DNA from: Winogradskyella sp.
GTDB taxonomy: Bacteria > Bacteroidota > Bacteroidia > Flavobacteriales > Flavobacteriaceae
NCBI RefSeq assembly: GCF_028282165.1
Contig: NZ_JANQIM010000004.1
Location: 1 to 64,000 of the forward strand
Reading direction: 5' to 3'
Length of the DNA stretch: 64,000 nucleotides
Shown here piece after piece: positions 34,913-44,748 of this stretch (positions are counted from its first letter, which is position 1; each line of letters starts with the position of its first letter). The translations under genes and the position numbers were made by a program. A model generated the notes under the pieces. That model saw nothing but the letters and a program-made list of their open reading frames with translations. It did no database searches and was not told the origin of the DNA.

Positions 34913-37900
34913 TTAATTATCCGATTTATAACCTGCCGGGCGTTTCCAACGTACTGGGGCTTTTGGCTCTGGTTTTAACTTAAACTCGTTGCCTTTTAAC
35001 AGCCTCATGGCTTCTTGTACAGCACGTTCTAACTGTGGATCATTACCTATAGTTGTTTCTTTTGGGTGCTGAATCACTTCAATATCTGGCGCTATACCTT
35101 CACCTTCAACTGCCCATTTACCATCAATATCATAGAAACCACCTCTTGGTGCAACCATACGTCCACCATCTATAAACCTCGGTGTATCCCAAGTACCTAC
35201 CAGTCCTCCCCAGGTTCTTGTTCCAATTAATGGGCCAATGTTTTTCATCTTAAACATATAAGGCAATAAGTCCCCACCAGACCCTGCACGTTCATTAATG
35301 ATCATTACCTTTGGACCCCAAATACCCGCTATGGGCGTTGTCCAAGGACGTTTGTCACCTGCCTTACTATTAAAATAACCAAAGAGTTCGCGAGACATGA
35401 TGTCGATCATATAATCGGCTGCAGAACCACCACCATTATTGCGTTCATCTACCACAACTCCTTTTTTATCTTGCTGAGAGAAATAATAGCGATTAAAAGA
35501 CGTAAAACCTCCGCCACTAGTATTAGGAACATATACATAGGCGAGTTTGCCATTAGACAATTCATCGACTTTTTTTCGATTACTCTCTACCCAATCGACA
35601 GTTCTTAAACTGCGTTCGTTCCAAATAGGTTTAACTAAAACAGTTTTGGCATTTGTCATTGATGGTGTAGAATTAACCGCAATATTGATTTCCCTCCCAG
35701 CAGTTTGCTCTAATAATTCGTAAGGATTTGTGCTTGAATTTAGTTGCTTACCGTTTATAGCTACTAAGTAGTCACCTTCGTTAACCTCTATTCCCGGTTT
35801 TGAAAGTGGTGCATCTAAATTAGGATTCCACCGTCCTCCTGAATAGATTTTTGAGATTTTATAATTCCCATTGTCATTTTCAAAATTGCAGCCTAACAGC
35901 CCAACAGAAACATAGTCCACATCTGGGAAATCACCACCTGAGACATAGGAATGTCCTACAGCTACTTCACCACTCATAATGTCAACAACATAATTTAAAT
36001 CTGTTCTGTGACGTACATGGTCTATCCAAGGTGCATACCATTCGTAAACCATGTCCCAAGGTGCTCCATGTACATTATCTACATAAAGAAAATCGCGCAT
36101 ATATCGCCAACCTTCTTTGAAGATTTGATGCGCCTCAGCTTTTGGATCGAGCTTTATTTTAATGTCAATTTTTAAATTGTCTTTTCCTTGTTTTGGTGCA
36201 GCTGAAGTACCAGAAAGTATCCAACTACCTCCCTTTCTCAATAGAATAGATTTTCTATCCTCTGAAGCCACCATTTGCCATATGCCATCGGCAAAGTCTG
36301 TAGCTTTTTCCTTTTCGACATCATAAGAGTGTACTTTTAAACCACGTTCATTAGGAATGGATTCAGCAATAAAAACTTTGTGTTTTGGGCCTTTAAGTAA
36401 GGCTACATAATTTCTAGCTGGTAAATCTAAGGCCACGGCTCTGTCAAAGATACCATCTTGATCTATAGTCACTGTAACACCATTTGATGATTTATCATCA
36501 TCCTTTTTGTCCTTGCCCTCATCTTTTTTGTCGTCTTTGTCTTTTTTGTCCTCATCTTTCTTTTCAACCTCTTCCATATCATTCTTAGGAAGATTAGGTG
36601 CTTTATCTTCTGAGTTTAGTACTATCGCATATAAACTTCGTCTTAGATTGGCAGAAGGATCGTAATTACTCATATCTAACCAACCACTTTGTAAACCATA
36701 ATTGGTACTCGCCAAGGTATAAATATATTTGCCTGAAGCGTCCCAAACCGGTGTTATAGCATCGGCTATAGGATCAGTAATTTGAATGGTTTTCTTACTG
36801 TCTACATTGTAAACAAAGATGGCTTTAAAATGGCTATCTTGTTGTTTAGCGTAAGCTATCCATTTACTGTCAGGAGACCAAACGGGATTCATAGATCGAT
36901 TAGGATGTGCATATCTATCGGTATCTATTTTTTGGGTTTTCTTTGAGTCAAGATCTATAATCCAAATATTGTAATGTGTATCGGTGTAGGCAATGTATTT
37001 TCCATCTGGTGACCAGTCTGGTTGAAAGTAAAAAGTAGGATTGGGAAGTTTAATTGCCTCGACATTTTGACCATCTTGATCTGCCAGCATCAATTGGTAT
37101 TCTCCACTTTTATCAGAGAACCAAGCAATTTTATCACCTTTGGGAGACCAAATAGGACTGCGATCGGCAATACCAGGGGTGTTGGTAATATTCATCCATG
37201 TGCCTTTATCTTTTGGAACGGTAAAGATTTCACCTCGATGCTCAAAAAGAGCGCGTTTCCCTTTAGGTGAAATATTTGGATTAGACAATTGCCTTGCAGA
37301 AACGTCATCCCACTTGGTACGGTAAAAGTTCAAATCCGCTTTCACATTTATGTTTAGTTGTTTTGTGTTTTGAGAACTTGGATCATAAACATGCAGATAA
37401 CCGCCTTGTTCATATACAATTTTATCAGTACTTGCGTCTAAACTCTTAACGTCAAACTTTTTATGGAATGTAATTTGCTTTTCTTGTTTTGTAGTGGGGT
37501 TAAAAGACCAAATATTCATGGTATAATCGCGCTCAGACATAAAATAGACGATTCCATCTAACCAAACAGGATCTAAATGACGTTCTTTTGTAGGCTGTGT
37601 AGTTCTTATTAAGTCTTTCGTTTTCATATTCACTACCCAAATAGGCATCGCTTGTCCACCACGATAATTTCGCCATTCGGCATCCCAACCTGTAATTGGC
37701 GTGTAAGCAATGTGTTTACCATCTGTAGACATTTCGCCATAAGCCGCTCTTGGAATATCCAAAGCTTCTGGTAGACCGCCGTTGGTAGACACAGTAAAGA
37801 ACTTATTGGTCATAGTAGGCTGTGCTTCTCGACTAGAGCGAAATAATACTTTACCATCTGGAGTCCAACCTTGTACAATATCCCCACTTGGATGATAAGT

Positions 37901-38197
37901 GAGTCGTTTTGGTTCGCCACCTTCCGATGGAATTACAAATACATCTACATTGCCATCGTATTGTGCTGTAAATGCTATCATTTTACCATCATTAGAAAAA
38001 TGGGGATTGGATTCGTAGCCCTCATCGCTAGTTAATCTGATAGCTGTTCCTCCTTTAGTAGAGGCTTTCCATAAGTCATTGGCATATACAAAGACCACAT
38101 CGTCACCATGTAATGTAGGTTGTCTTAACAATTGTGTGCCTTGTGAGAAACTAAATAGTGTGTAGCAGAATGCTATTAATAAAATGAGTCGTCGCAT
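34913..38197 (-). CDS. Tricorn-type S41 peptidase
   Basis: About 1094 residues from ATG 38197; the in-frame extension to 38245 does not form a signal peptide, while MRRLILLIAFCYTLFSFSQ does. The N-terminal half is a TolB/WD-type propeller with repeats such as DDVVFVYANDLWKAS, WSPDGKYIAYTD and NPVWSPDSKWIAYAKQQ. Then comes a charged low-complexity linker (EVEKKDEDKKDKDDKKDE), a PDZ domain (VNEGDYLVAINGK) and the S41 core: VVVDERNNGGGSAADYM, the nucleophile Ser in NERAGSGGDLLPYMFK, and GTRTWGGLVG. It should be a periplasmic or lipoprotein-associated peptidase that degrades peptides into short products. First gene of the run with AlkD and ATP-grasp. Confidence 0.9.
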   Translation of the reverse strand: MRRLILLIAFCYTLFSFSQGTQLLRQPTLHGDDVVFVYANDLWKASTKGGTAIRLTSDEGYESNPHFSNDGKMIAFTAQYDGNVDVFVIPSEGGEPKRLTYHPSGDIVQGWTPDGKVLFRSSREAQPTMTNKFFTVSTNGGLPEALDIPRAAYGEMSTDGKHIAYTPITGWDAEWRNYRGGQAMPIWVVNMKTKDLIRTTQPTKERHLDPVWLDGIVYFMSERDYTMNIWSFNPTTKQEKQITFHKKFDVKSLDASTDKIVYEQGGYLHVYDPSSQNTKQLNINVKADLNFYRTKWDDVSARQLSNPNISPKGKRALFEHRGEIFTVPKDKGTWMNITNTPGIADRSPIWSPKGDKIAWFSDKSGEYQLMLADQDGQNVEAIKLPNPTFYFQPDWSPDGKYIAYTDTHYNIWIIDLDSKKTQKIDTDRYAHPNRSMNPVWSPDSKWIAYAKQQDSHFKAIFVYNVDSKKTIQITDPIADAITPVWDASGKYIYTLASTNYGLQSGWLDMSNYDPSANLRRSLYAIVLNSEDKAPNLPKNDMEEVEKKDEDKKDKDDKKDEGKDKKDDDKSSNGVTVTIDQDGIFDRAVALDLPARNYVALLKGPKHKVFIAESIPNERGLKVHSYDVEKEKATDFADGIWQMVASEDRKSILLRKGGSWILSGTSAAPKQGKDNLKIDIKIKLDPKAEAHQIFKEGWRYMRDFLYVDNVHGAPWDMVYEWYAPWIDHVRHRTDLNYVVDIMSGEVAVGHSYVSGGDFPDVDYVSVGLLGCNFENDNGNYKISKIYSGGRWNPNLDAPLSKPGIEVNEGDYLVAINGKQLNSSTNPYELLEQTAGREINIAVNSTPSMTNAKTVLVKPIWNERSLRTVDWVESNRKKVDELSNGKLAYVYVPNTSGGGFTSFNRYYFSQQDKKGVVVDERNNGGGSAADYMIDIMSRELFGYFNSKAGDKRPWTTPIAGIWGPKVMIINERAGSGGDLLPYMFKMKNIGPLIGTRTWGGLVGTWDTPRFIDGGRMVAPRGGFYDIDGKWAVEGEGIAPDIEVIQHPKETTIGNDPQLERAVQEAMRLLKGNEFKLKPEPKAPVRWKRPAGYKSDN

Positions 38198-38339
38198 TTT
38201 GGTTGGGTTTAAGAAGTAATTATTTTCTAAAAAATCAGTGTCCATAAAGATACAATACAGACAATGCTAATCTCGTAAAACAATGTTAAAACCATGTTGT
38301 GCGTTTTTGTGTCCTTGAATAGTTCTCCATACATCACGA

Positions 38340-38357
38340 TCCCGATAGCTATCTGGA
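38340..38357. repeat. REP-like 18-bp palindrome, copy 3 (degenerate)
   Basis: TCCCGATAGCTATCTGGA, one change from copy 1, followed by a GTCGGGAC fragment at 38360-38367. It lies in the 218 bases between the GGT stop and the tricorn start. Confidence 0.6.
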
Positions 38358-38415
38358 CAGTCGGGACACTCGAACTGACAATTTGAGACTAGAAGGTTGG
38401 AAAATATAAAATTGG

Positions 38416-40113
38416 TTAAAACCCAACAGCAGTATCATCACCTCTATGGTCGGCACCACCTTCCATAGTTCCATCTTCTAGCATTAGGATGCCATCTACT
38501 TTTCCTATAACAGGTGTTCGGGTTTCGTTTATGGTATAGCCTAGTTTTTCAAGCTGTTTCTTTAGTTTAGTATTGAATGAATTGGGTTCCAATCTAATTT
38601 CGTCTGGCAGCCATTGATTGTGAAAACGCGGCGCATCGACAGCTTCTTGCATCGTTAATCCAAATTCATGGACGTTTAAAATGGTTTGCAAAACAGATGT
38701 GATGATAGTTGACCCACCCGGTGTTCCAACCGACATATAAAGATTGCCATTTTTCTCAACTATGGTTGGTGTCATGGAACTTAACATACGTTTTTCTGGC
38801 GCAATGCTGTTGGCTTCTGCACCAATGAGACCATAATAATTGGGTTCGCCTGGTTTGCTACTAAAATCATCCATTTCATTATTTAAGAAAAATCCTAACT
38901 CATCCACATATAGCTTAGAACCATAGCCTCCATTTAGTGTTGTGGTGACTGCTATGCTATTACCAAATTGATCGACGATAGAGTAGTGGGTAGTCTCATT
39001 ACTTTCATAACCAATGATCTGGCCATGCGAAATAGAATCTACAGGTGTTGGTGTATCAAAAGAAAAACGTTTCATTCTATCTCGGAGATAGATGTCGCTA
39101 ATTAATGTTTTAACCGGAATATCTATAAAATCGGGATCTCCCAAATAATAACTTCGATCTGCATAAGCACGTTTTTCTGCTTCTACCATGACTTGAATGG
39201 TTTTAAGCGAATTATGGCCATAGTCTTCTAGATCAAAAGGCTCTATCATTTTCATGATTTGTCCAAGACAGATGCCTCCAGATGATGGGGGAGACATAGA
39301 CGTAATTGTAAGGTCATCGTATTGAAACGTGATAGGGTCTCTCCATATAGCTTCGTATTTTGCTAAATCCTCAAGGGTAATTATACTACCTTTAGACTGA
39401 AGATAGGCTACTAATTTCCTAGCGGTTTCACCGGTGTAGAATTCATCAGTACCATGCTTTGCAATGCGTTCTAATGTATTGGCCAAATTAAGATTAGTAA
39501 TTCTGTCACCGGCTTTTAGATTTTTGTTATAAAGAATTTCTTTTTCGTTGACTGCTGTGATGATACTATCGTATTTTATGATTCTTTTTTCTTGCTTTTC
39601 TGTAATGATATATCCATTCTTGGCAAGCGCAATGACAGGGTTCAAAACAGTTTCAACATCAAGCTTTCCGAATTTTTTTTGAGCTTTAAAAATCCCTGCT
39701 ATTGTGCCAGGAACTCCAACCGACATGCTTCCTACTGTACTTAGATGTTTAACTATATCTCCATTGTTATCTAAGTACATATTTTTTGTAGCTGCTAAAG
39801 GTGCTTTTTCTCTATAGTCTAGTGCTCCTTTTGTTCCATCTGCCATTCTGTAGACCAAAAAGCCCCCACCGCCTAAGTTACCGGCATAAGGATAGCATAC
39901 TGCTAGAGCCATCTCTGTGGCCATCATAGCATCAAAAGCATTTCCACCTTTTTTTAGAATAGCAATGCCTATTTCAGAAGCTTCTTTTCGGGCACTTACG
40001 ACCATGGCATTTTTAGTAATTAGACCTCTACCGTTAGTTTCGGTAGCTTTTGATTCACTTTTACAGTTTAAAAAAGTGAATACAATAAATAGAATTATAA
40101 CATAACGCATCAT
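38416..40113 (-). CDS. ggt: Gamma-glutamyltransferase
   Basis: A 565-residue lipoprotein-like GGT: signal peptide with FLNC (Cys17). The large-subunit part shows MVVSARKEASEIGIAIL, AGNLGGGGFLVYRM and SPPSSGGICLGQIMK; the autocleavage and nucleophile site is ESNETTHYSIVDQFGNSI (Thr at the start of THYS becomes the new N-terminus), and the small-subunit contains NNEMDDFSSKPGEPNYYG, SSMTPTIV and GTPGGSTIITSV. It cleaves glutathione or other gamma-glutamyl compounds in the periplasm and supplies amino acids. All key residues that I know are present. It overlaps the ACP phosphodiesterase gene by 4 bases. Confidence 0.94.
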   Translation of the reverse strand: MMRYVIILFIVFTFLNCKSESKATETNGRGLITKNAMVVSARKEASEIGIAILKKGGNAFDAMMATEMALAVCYPYAGNLGGGGFLVYRMADGTKGALDYREKAPLAATKNMYLDNNGDIVKHLSTVGSMSVGVPGTIAGIFKAQKKFGKLDVETVLNPVIALAKNGYIITEKQEKRIIKYDSIITAVNEKEILYNKNLKAGDRITNLNLANTLERIAKHGTDEFYTGETARKLVAYLQSKGSIITLEDLAKYEAIWRDPITFQYDDLTITSMSPPSSGGICLGQIMKMIEPFDLEDYGHNSLKTIQVMVEAEKRAYADRSYYLGDPDFIDIPVKTLISDIYLRDRMKRFSFDTPTPVDSISHGQIIGYESNETTHYSIVDQFGNSIAVTTTLNGGYGSKLYVDELGFFLNNEMDDFSSKPGEPNYYGLIGAEANSIAPEKRMLSSMTPTIVEKNGNLYMSVGTPGGSTIITSVLQTILNVHEFGLTMQEAVDAPRFHNQWLPDEIRLEPNSFNTKLKKQLEKLGYTINETRTPVIGKVDGILMLEDGTMEGGADHRGDDTAVGF

Positions 40114-40712
40114 AGGTTATACAGTTGTTTAAGCTCTAGAAGTTTATTTTTGCTAAATTCCAGGAGTTCATTAAAAAACGCTTTAAAATCCTCTTCAAAA
40201 TCTTGGTAGTATTCCCTAAGTTCTTTGGTAGCTTTGTTCATCCCAGAAATACCCTTGGTCCTTCTATTCATACCATTTAAAACCGATTGAATACCATTAA
40301 TACTGGCGTAGCTTAAAAGCCAGTTACCCTCGATCATAATTGGTGAAATGTATTGATACCTTTCTGGCAGAATGTCCATGTGCTTTTTTAAGCTTTGGTA
40401 AAAATCTTCCACATAATCTGCTAAAGGTATATTGGAATAGTCTTTCCAGTTCTTTGCTAAAAAATGGTCATAAAAAATATCAACAATAACACCACTATAA
40501 TGGCTGTAATTTTTATGCAATCGTTTAGTGCTTTTTCTAAAAGTTGGGTGAGCATCGGTAAAGCTATCAATCGCTCTGTGCAGAAGAATACCAATTTGTA
40601 TTTCGTTAGAATAGGATTGATATTTTTTACCCCTTACACCATCGGCCATAAAATTACCAATTGCAATTAATTCGTTATTATCTGATAGGTATATGTGGGC
40701 AAGGAAATTCAT
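40110..40712 (-). CDS. Acyl carrier protein phosphodiesterase (AcpH-like)
   Basis: A 200-residue cytoplasmic protein matching the ACP phosphodiesterase family: MNFLAHIYLSDNNELIAIGN, then FMADGVRGKKYQ, HRAIDSFTDAHPTFRKSTKR, the metal-binding pattern HYSGVIVDIFYDHFLAKNW and later YASINGIQSVLNGM. It removes the phosphopantetheine arm from holo-ACP. By the HD-like metal residues it should be active; some homologues in Bacteroidota are annotated simply as DUF479. It overlaps ggt by 4 bases and is divergent from the acyltransferase gene (31 bases between the starts). Confidence 0.9.
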   Translation of the reverse strand: MNFLAHIYLSDNNELIAIGNFMADGVRGKKYQSYSNEIQIGILLHRAIDSFTDAHPTFRKSTKRLHKNYSHYSGVIVDIFYDHFLAKNWKDYSNIPLADYVEDFYQSLKKHMDILPERYQYISPIMIEGNWLLSYASINGIQSVLNGMNRRTKGISGMNKATKELREYYQDFEEDFKAFFNELLEFSKNKLLELKQLYNL

Positions 40713-40743
40713 TTGATAAATATATGTATTTTTACTTCCAAAT

Positions 40744-41823
40744 TTGTCTGCATTGAGTCGCTTACCTAATTTAGATCCATTACGTTTTTTTTTGGCCAGT
40801 ATTGTAATCTTATTTCATGTACCGAAACTATGTAGAAATCAATCACTCCCTTATTACGACGGTTTACCAATTTTCCATAGAGGTATGGAGGCTGTTTTTA
40901 TGTTCTTTATCTTAAGTGGATTTTTAATTATTAGAATTATTTATCTAGAAAAAAAAAGATCGACGTTTTCCATCAAAAGATTTTATACCAGACGAATGTT
41001 AAGAATTTTTCCTCTTTACTATTTTGTAGTGATATTTGGATTCTTATTTTATTTTGTTTTACTCCCTGCATTAAATATACCCTTTGAAAACAATTATCAT
41101 TTAATAGATGGAATTCTACTATCTGTATTTTTTTTGCCAAATGTTTTTGCCGAATTATATAGGCCTGGAGGTATATTAGAAATACTTTGGTCTATAGGCA
41201 TAGAGGAACAATTTTATCTTGTAATAGCACCTCTACTTTTTTTTATAAAAAGGAAGCAGATTCTGGTCACATTGTTATTGCTTTCGATAATCTATTTTCT
41301 CATATTTCATTCTATGATATTTGATTATTTGAAAGAATTCCATTTTTATTTTTACTTTTTATTTTCTGGAGGTGTAGTGGCTTTATTGGAAGAGCATAAA
41401 AAGTTAGAGGTGTTAAAATCCATAAAACTTGCGCCATTGGTTATTACAACGCTCACTTTTTTGTACTTTTTTACGGATATGCTTATAACCAATATATTAT
41501 GGTTAGACCACCTTATCATTCTATCTATATTTCCAGTCTTTATTCACACCATATCGTTTAATAATCGTAAACTAACTATTACTAATAAAACCTTTAATTA
41601 TTTAGGTACTATTTCTTACGGAATTTATATGTTTCATGTCATTGCACTCAACTTTGTAGTATTTCTTTTTTTAAAATTGGACTTCCTGAAAAATCTACAG
41701 TCAGAACTGGCAATTCTCATAATTTTTAGTCTTACTTTTGCGGTTACAATAGCCATGGCACATTTGTCTTATAAATATTTTGAAAGTTATTTTTTACGCT
41801 TAAAACATAAATTTAGATCATGA
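40744..41823 (+). CDS. Acyltransferase 3 family membrane protein (TTG start)
   Basis: A 359-residue membrane protein with about ten hydrophobic helices. The N-terminus LPNLDPLRFFLASIVILFHV is the signature of acyltransferase family 3 (the His near residue 25 belongs to the active site). The loop DGLPIFHRGMEAVFMFFILSG, WSIGIEEQFYLVIAP and the end ISYGIYMFHVIALNFVVF agree. These enzymes O-acylate sugars of lipopolysaccharide, capsule or peptidoglycan. The start codon is TTG at 40744, directly supported by the aligned N-terminus; no upstream ATG exists in frame. The end overlaps the start of the phosphoglucosamine mutase gene (ATGA, 4 bases), suggesting coupled expression. Confidence 0.87.
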   Translation: MSALSRLPNLDPLRFFLASIVILFHVPKLCRNQSLPYYDGLPIFHRGMEAVFMFFILSGFLIIRIIYLEKKRSTFSIKRFYTRRMLRIFPLYYFVVIFGFLFYFVLLPALNIPFENNYHLIDGILLSVFFLPNVFAELYRPGGILEILWSIGIEEQFYLVIAPLLFFIKRKQILVTLLLLSIIYFLIFHSMIFDYLKEFHFYFYFLFSGGVVALLEEHKKLEVLKSIKLAPLVITTLTFLYFFTDMLITNILWLDHLIILSIFPVFIHTISFNNRKLTITNKTFNYLGTISYGIYMFHVIALNFVVFLFLKLDFLKNLQSELAILIIFSLTFAVTIAMAHLSYKYFESYFLRLKHKFRS

Positions 41824-43208
41824 CTTTAATAAAATCTATCTCTGGAATTCGCGGTACGATTGGTGGTACTGTTGAAGATAATTTAACACCAATTGATGCG
41901 GTTAAATTTGCCGCTGCCTATGGCACTTGGATCAAGCAGCAACGCCATAAAGACAACTATAGAGTAGTAGTTGGGAGAGATGCGCGTATTTCGGGCGAAA
42001 TGATTCAGAGCTTGGTGATGAATACACTAGTAGGAATGGGTATTCATGTGATTGATCTAGGTTTGTCAACTACGCCTACGGTTGAAGTTGCTGTACCTAT
42101 GGAACATGCTGATGGTGGCATAATACTTACCGCAAGCCATAACCCAAAACAATGGAATGCACTAAAATTATTAAATCATAAAGGTGAGTTTTTAAATGGG
42201 GCAGAAGGCAAAAAAATATTAGAGATTGCCGAATCTAATGAGATGGTTTTTGCAGAAGTGGATGACTTAGGTAAAATTACAAAAAATGAAGCCTACATAG
42301 ATTTGCACATTGATGAAGTTTTAGATTTGCCATTGGTAAATAAAAAGGCAATTGAAGATGCTAGTTTTAAAGTTGTTGTGGATGGCGTTAATTCTACTGG
42401 TGGGATTGCAATCCCATTGCTATTAGAACGTTTAGGCGTTCATGCTGTGAAATTATATTGTGATCCTACAGGACACTTTCCTCATAATCCAGAACCACTA
42501 AAGGAGCATTTAGGAGATTTAGCAGAGGCGGTTGTTAAGCATCATGCTGATTTTGGAATTGTTGTCGATCCAGATGTAGATCGTTTAGCTTTTATGGATG
42601 AAAAAGGGGACATGTTTGGTGAAGAATATACTTTGGTAGCCTGTGCGGATTACGTACTTAGTAAAACACCAGGAAATACAGTAAGTAACATGAGCTCTAC
42701 TAGAGCTTTGAGAGATGTCACAGAAAAACATGGCGGCACATACGAAGCCAGTGCTGTAGGTGAGGTAAATGTTGTGGAACTCATGAAAAAGAATAAAGTT
42801 GTTATTGGTGGTGAAGGCAATGGCGGTATTATTTATCCTGAATTGCATTATGGTAGGGATGCACTCGTTGGTGTAGCCTTGTTTCTAAGTCTTTTAGCTG
42901 AAAAGAAAATGACTGTTAGTGAATTGAGGGCTACTTATCCTAATTATTTTATGAGTAAAAAGAAGATTCAATTGACACCAGAACTAGATGTAGATGGGAT
43001 TTTAAGTACTATGAAGTCCAATTATAGCCACGAAAACCTAACAACTATTGATGGTGTAAAGATTGACTTTGCGGATAGCTGGGTACATTTGAGAAAAAGT
43101 AATACAGAGCCTATCATAAGAATCTATACTGAAGCGCAATCTCAAGAGGCAGCAGATCGTCTAGCCGATCGGTTTATAGTAGAAATTAAGGCAGTTGCCA
43201 ATATTTAG
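41820..43208 (+). CDS. glmM: Phosphoglucosamine mutase / phosphomannomutase family
   Basis: A 462-residue alpha-D-phosphohexomutase. The phosphoserine loop is ILTASHNPKQWNALKLL (about residues 102-118), the magnesium site VDPDVDRLAF (about 249), the sugar-binding loop GEGNGGIIYPELHYGRDAL (about 325) and the phosphate-binding end RKSNTEPIIRIYTEA. GlmM converts glucosamine-6-phosphate to glucosamine-1-phosphate for peptidoglycan and lipopolysaccharide; the GEGNGG form also occurs in phosphomannomutases, so the exact substrate is less sure than the family. The start overlaps the acyltransferase gene by 4 bases. Confidence 0.88.
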   Translation: MTLIKSISGIRGTIGGTVEDNLTPIDAVKFAAAYGTWIKQQRHKDNYRVVVGRDARISGEMIQSLVMNTLVGMGIHVIDLGLSTTPTVEVAVPMEHADGGIILTASHNPKQWNALKLLNHKGEFLNGAEGKKILEIAESNEMVFAEVDDLGKITKNEAYIDLHIDEVLDLPLVNKKAIEDASFKVVVDGVNSTGGIAIPLLLERLGVHAVKLYCDPTGHFPHNPEPLKEHLGDLAEAVVKHHADFGIVVDPDVDRLAFMDEKGDMFGEEYTLVACADYVLSKTPGNTVSNMSSTRALRDVTEKHGGTYEASAVGEVNVVELMKKNKVVIGGEGNGGIIYPELHYGRDALVGVALFLSLLAEKKMTVSELRATYPNYFMSKKKIQLTPELDVDGILSTMKSNYSHENLTTIDGVKIDFADSWVHLRKSNTEPIIRIYTEAQSQEAADRLADRFIVEIKAVANI

Positions 43209-43216
43209 TATCTTTG
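43186..43216 (+). promoter_or_regulatory. Candidate promoter of the aminotransferase gene
   Basis: TTA (43186-43188, one off TTG), 20 bases, then TATCTTTG (43209-43216), 20 bases before the ATG at 43237. Confidence 0.4.
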
Positions 43217-43236
43217 AATTAAAATAATCATATTTT

Positions 43237-44748
43237 ATGGCCGTGATTTCTGATACTAAGAAGAATGATATTTCTAATTTGGAGGCTTATTTCAGCCATT
43301 TTAGAAAACATATTATTGGTCAGGATCAAACCTTTATATCTCCATTTGGCAAGCAAAAAATTATTTATACAGACTGGACGGCTTCTGGTCGTTTATATAG
43401 GCCTATCGAAGAAAAACTATTAAACGATTTTGGACCTTTTGTTGCCAATACACATACCGAGACTACAGTCTCTGGAACAGCTATGACCAAAGCTTACCAT
43501 AAGGCTAAACATATTATAAAAGATCACGTTAATGCCAATGAAGATGATGTTTTGATTGTTTGTGGCAATGGTATGACAGGTGTCGTTAACAAGTTTCAAC
43601 GTATTTTGGGACTAAAAGTTCCCGAAAATCTAAAGCAATATGCCGATATCCCAGACGAAATTCGTCCTGTGGTTTTCATATCACATATGGAGCATCACTC
43701 TAACCAAACCTCTTGGTTAGAGACTATGGCCAAGGTCGAAGTAGTTCCGCCAGATGAAGATGGGTTGTTCAGTCTTAAGAATCTAGAGATATTGCTAAAG
43801 GAATATAAAGACTGTACACTTAAAATATGTTCTATTGTTGGTGGTTCTAATGTTACAGGCATTCAAACACCATATCACGACGTCGCAAGACTAATGCATA
43901 AACATGGAGGTGTTTGTTTTGTAGATTTTGCTTGTTCTGCACCTTATGTAAATATTAATATGCATCCTGATGATAAGGATGCACAATTAGATGCCATCTT
44001 CTTTTCACCTCATAAATTTTTGGGTGGACCAGGAACCTCCGGTGTTTTAGTATTTAACAAGGAATTATACAATAATATGGTACCTGATTGTCCTGGAGGT
44101 GGAACAGTGAGTTGGACTAATCCTTGGGGTGAGCATAAGTACATCGATAATATTGAAGATCGTGAAGATGGTGGCACACCTGGATTTCTTCAAACCATAA
44201 GAACAGCACTTTCCATTAAGCTAAAAGAGCAAATGGGAGTAACCAATATATTAGAGCGTGAGCATGAGCTTATAGCTATTATCTTTAAAAAGCTAGAGCT
44301 TATATCGAATATCAATATTCTAGCAGGTCAGCACAAAGAACGATTAGGTGTGATTTCGTTTTATATTGATGATTTACATTATAACCTCGGCGTTAAGCTA
44401 TTGAATGATCGATTTGGAATTCAGACTCGCGGAGGGTGCAGTTGCGCTGGGACTTATGGTCATTTCTTATTGCATGTCGATCAGAAGACCTCAAAGGAAC
44501 TAACAGATGAAATCTCTATTGGCGATTTAGTGCGTAAACCAGGATGGATTCGTATGTCCATTCACCCTACAACGACGAATGAGGAAATAGAATTTGTTTG
44601 CGATAGTATAATTGCCTTGGCTCAGAATCATGAGGCGTGGAGCACGGACTATGAGTACTCACGATGTAATAACGAATTTATTCATAAGTCACAAATTAAC
44701 ACACCGTGTAATGCTACCGAGGTAGATCATTGGTTCGATTTAGACTAG
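43237..44748 (+). CDS. Class V aminotransferase-fold PLP enzyme (cysteine desulfurase-like)
   Basis: A 503-residue PLP enzyme of fold type I, class V. Seen: IYTDWTASGRLYRPIEEK in the N-terminal part, THTETTVSGTAMTKAYH, VFISHMEHHSNQTSW, CFVDFACSAPYV (Asp that contacts PLP), SPHKFLGGPGTSGVLVF with the Lys that binds PLP (about residue 260), and RGGCSCAGTYGHFLL, a Cys in the position of the desulfurase active-site loop. Longer than IscS or SufS (about 400) because of an extra C-terminal section. Probably a cysteine desulfurase or isopenicillin epimerase-like enzyme; the pathway is not shown by neighbours. It converges on the LpxL-like gene with a 4-base overlap. Confidence 0.85.
   Translation: MAVISDTKKNDISNLEAYFSHFRKHIIGQDQTFISPFGKQKIIYTDWTASGRLYRPIEEKLLNDFGPFVANTHTETTVSGTAMTKAYHKAKHIIKDHVNANEDDVLIVCGNGMTGVVNKFQRILGLKVPENLKQYADIPDEIRPVVFISHMEHHSNQTSWLETMAKVEVVPPDEDGLFSLKNLEILLKEYKDCTLKICSIVGGSNVTGIQTPYHDVARLMHKHGGVCFVDFACSAPYVNINMHPDDKDAQLDAIFFSPHKFLGGPGTSGVLVFNKELYNNMVPDCPGGGTVSWTNPWGEHKYIDNIEDREDGGTPGFLQTIRTALSIKLKEQMGVTNILEREHELIAIIFKKLELISNINILAGQHKERLGVISFYIDDLHYNLGVKLLNDRFGIQTRGGCSCAGTYGHFLLHVDQKTSKELTDEISIGDLVRKPGWIRMSIHPTTTNEEIEFVCDSIIALAQNHEAWSTDYEYSRCNNEFIHKSQINTPCNATEVDHWFDLD

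Noticed and set aside
36480-36600. Low-complexity Lys/Asp run in the tricorn gene as a frameshift or repeat expansion
   Set aside because: The frame stays open and homologues often have a charged linker between propeller and PDZ.
38198-38245. Longer start of the tricorn gene
   Set aside because: The added residues precede a clean signal peptide beginning at 38197 and would disturb export.
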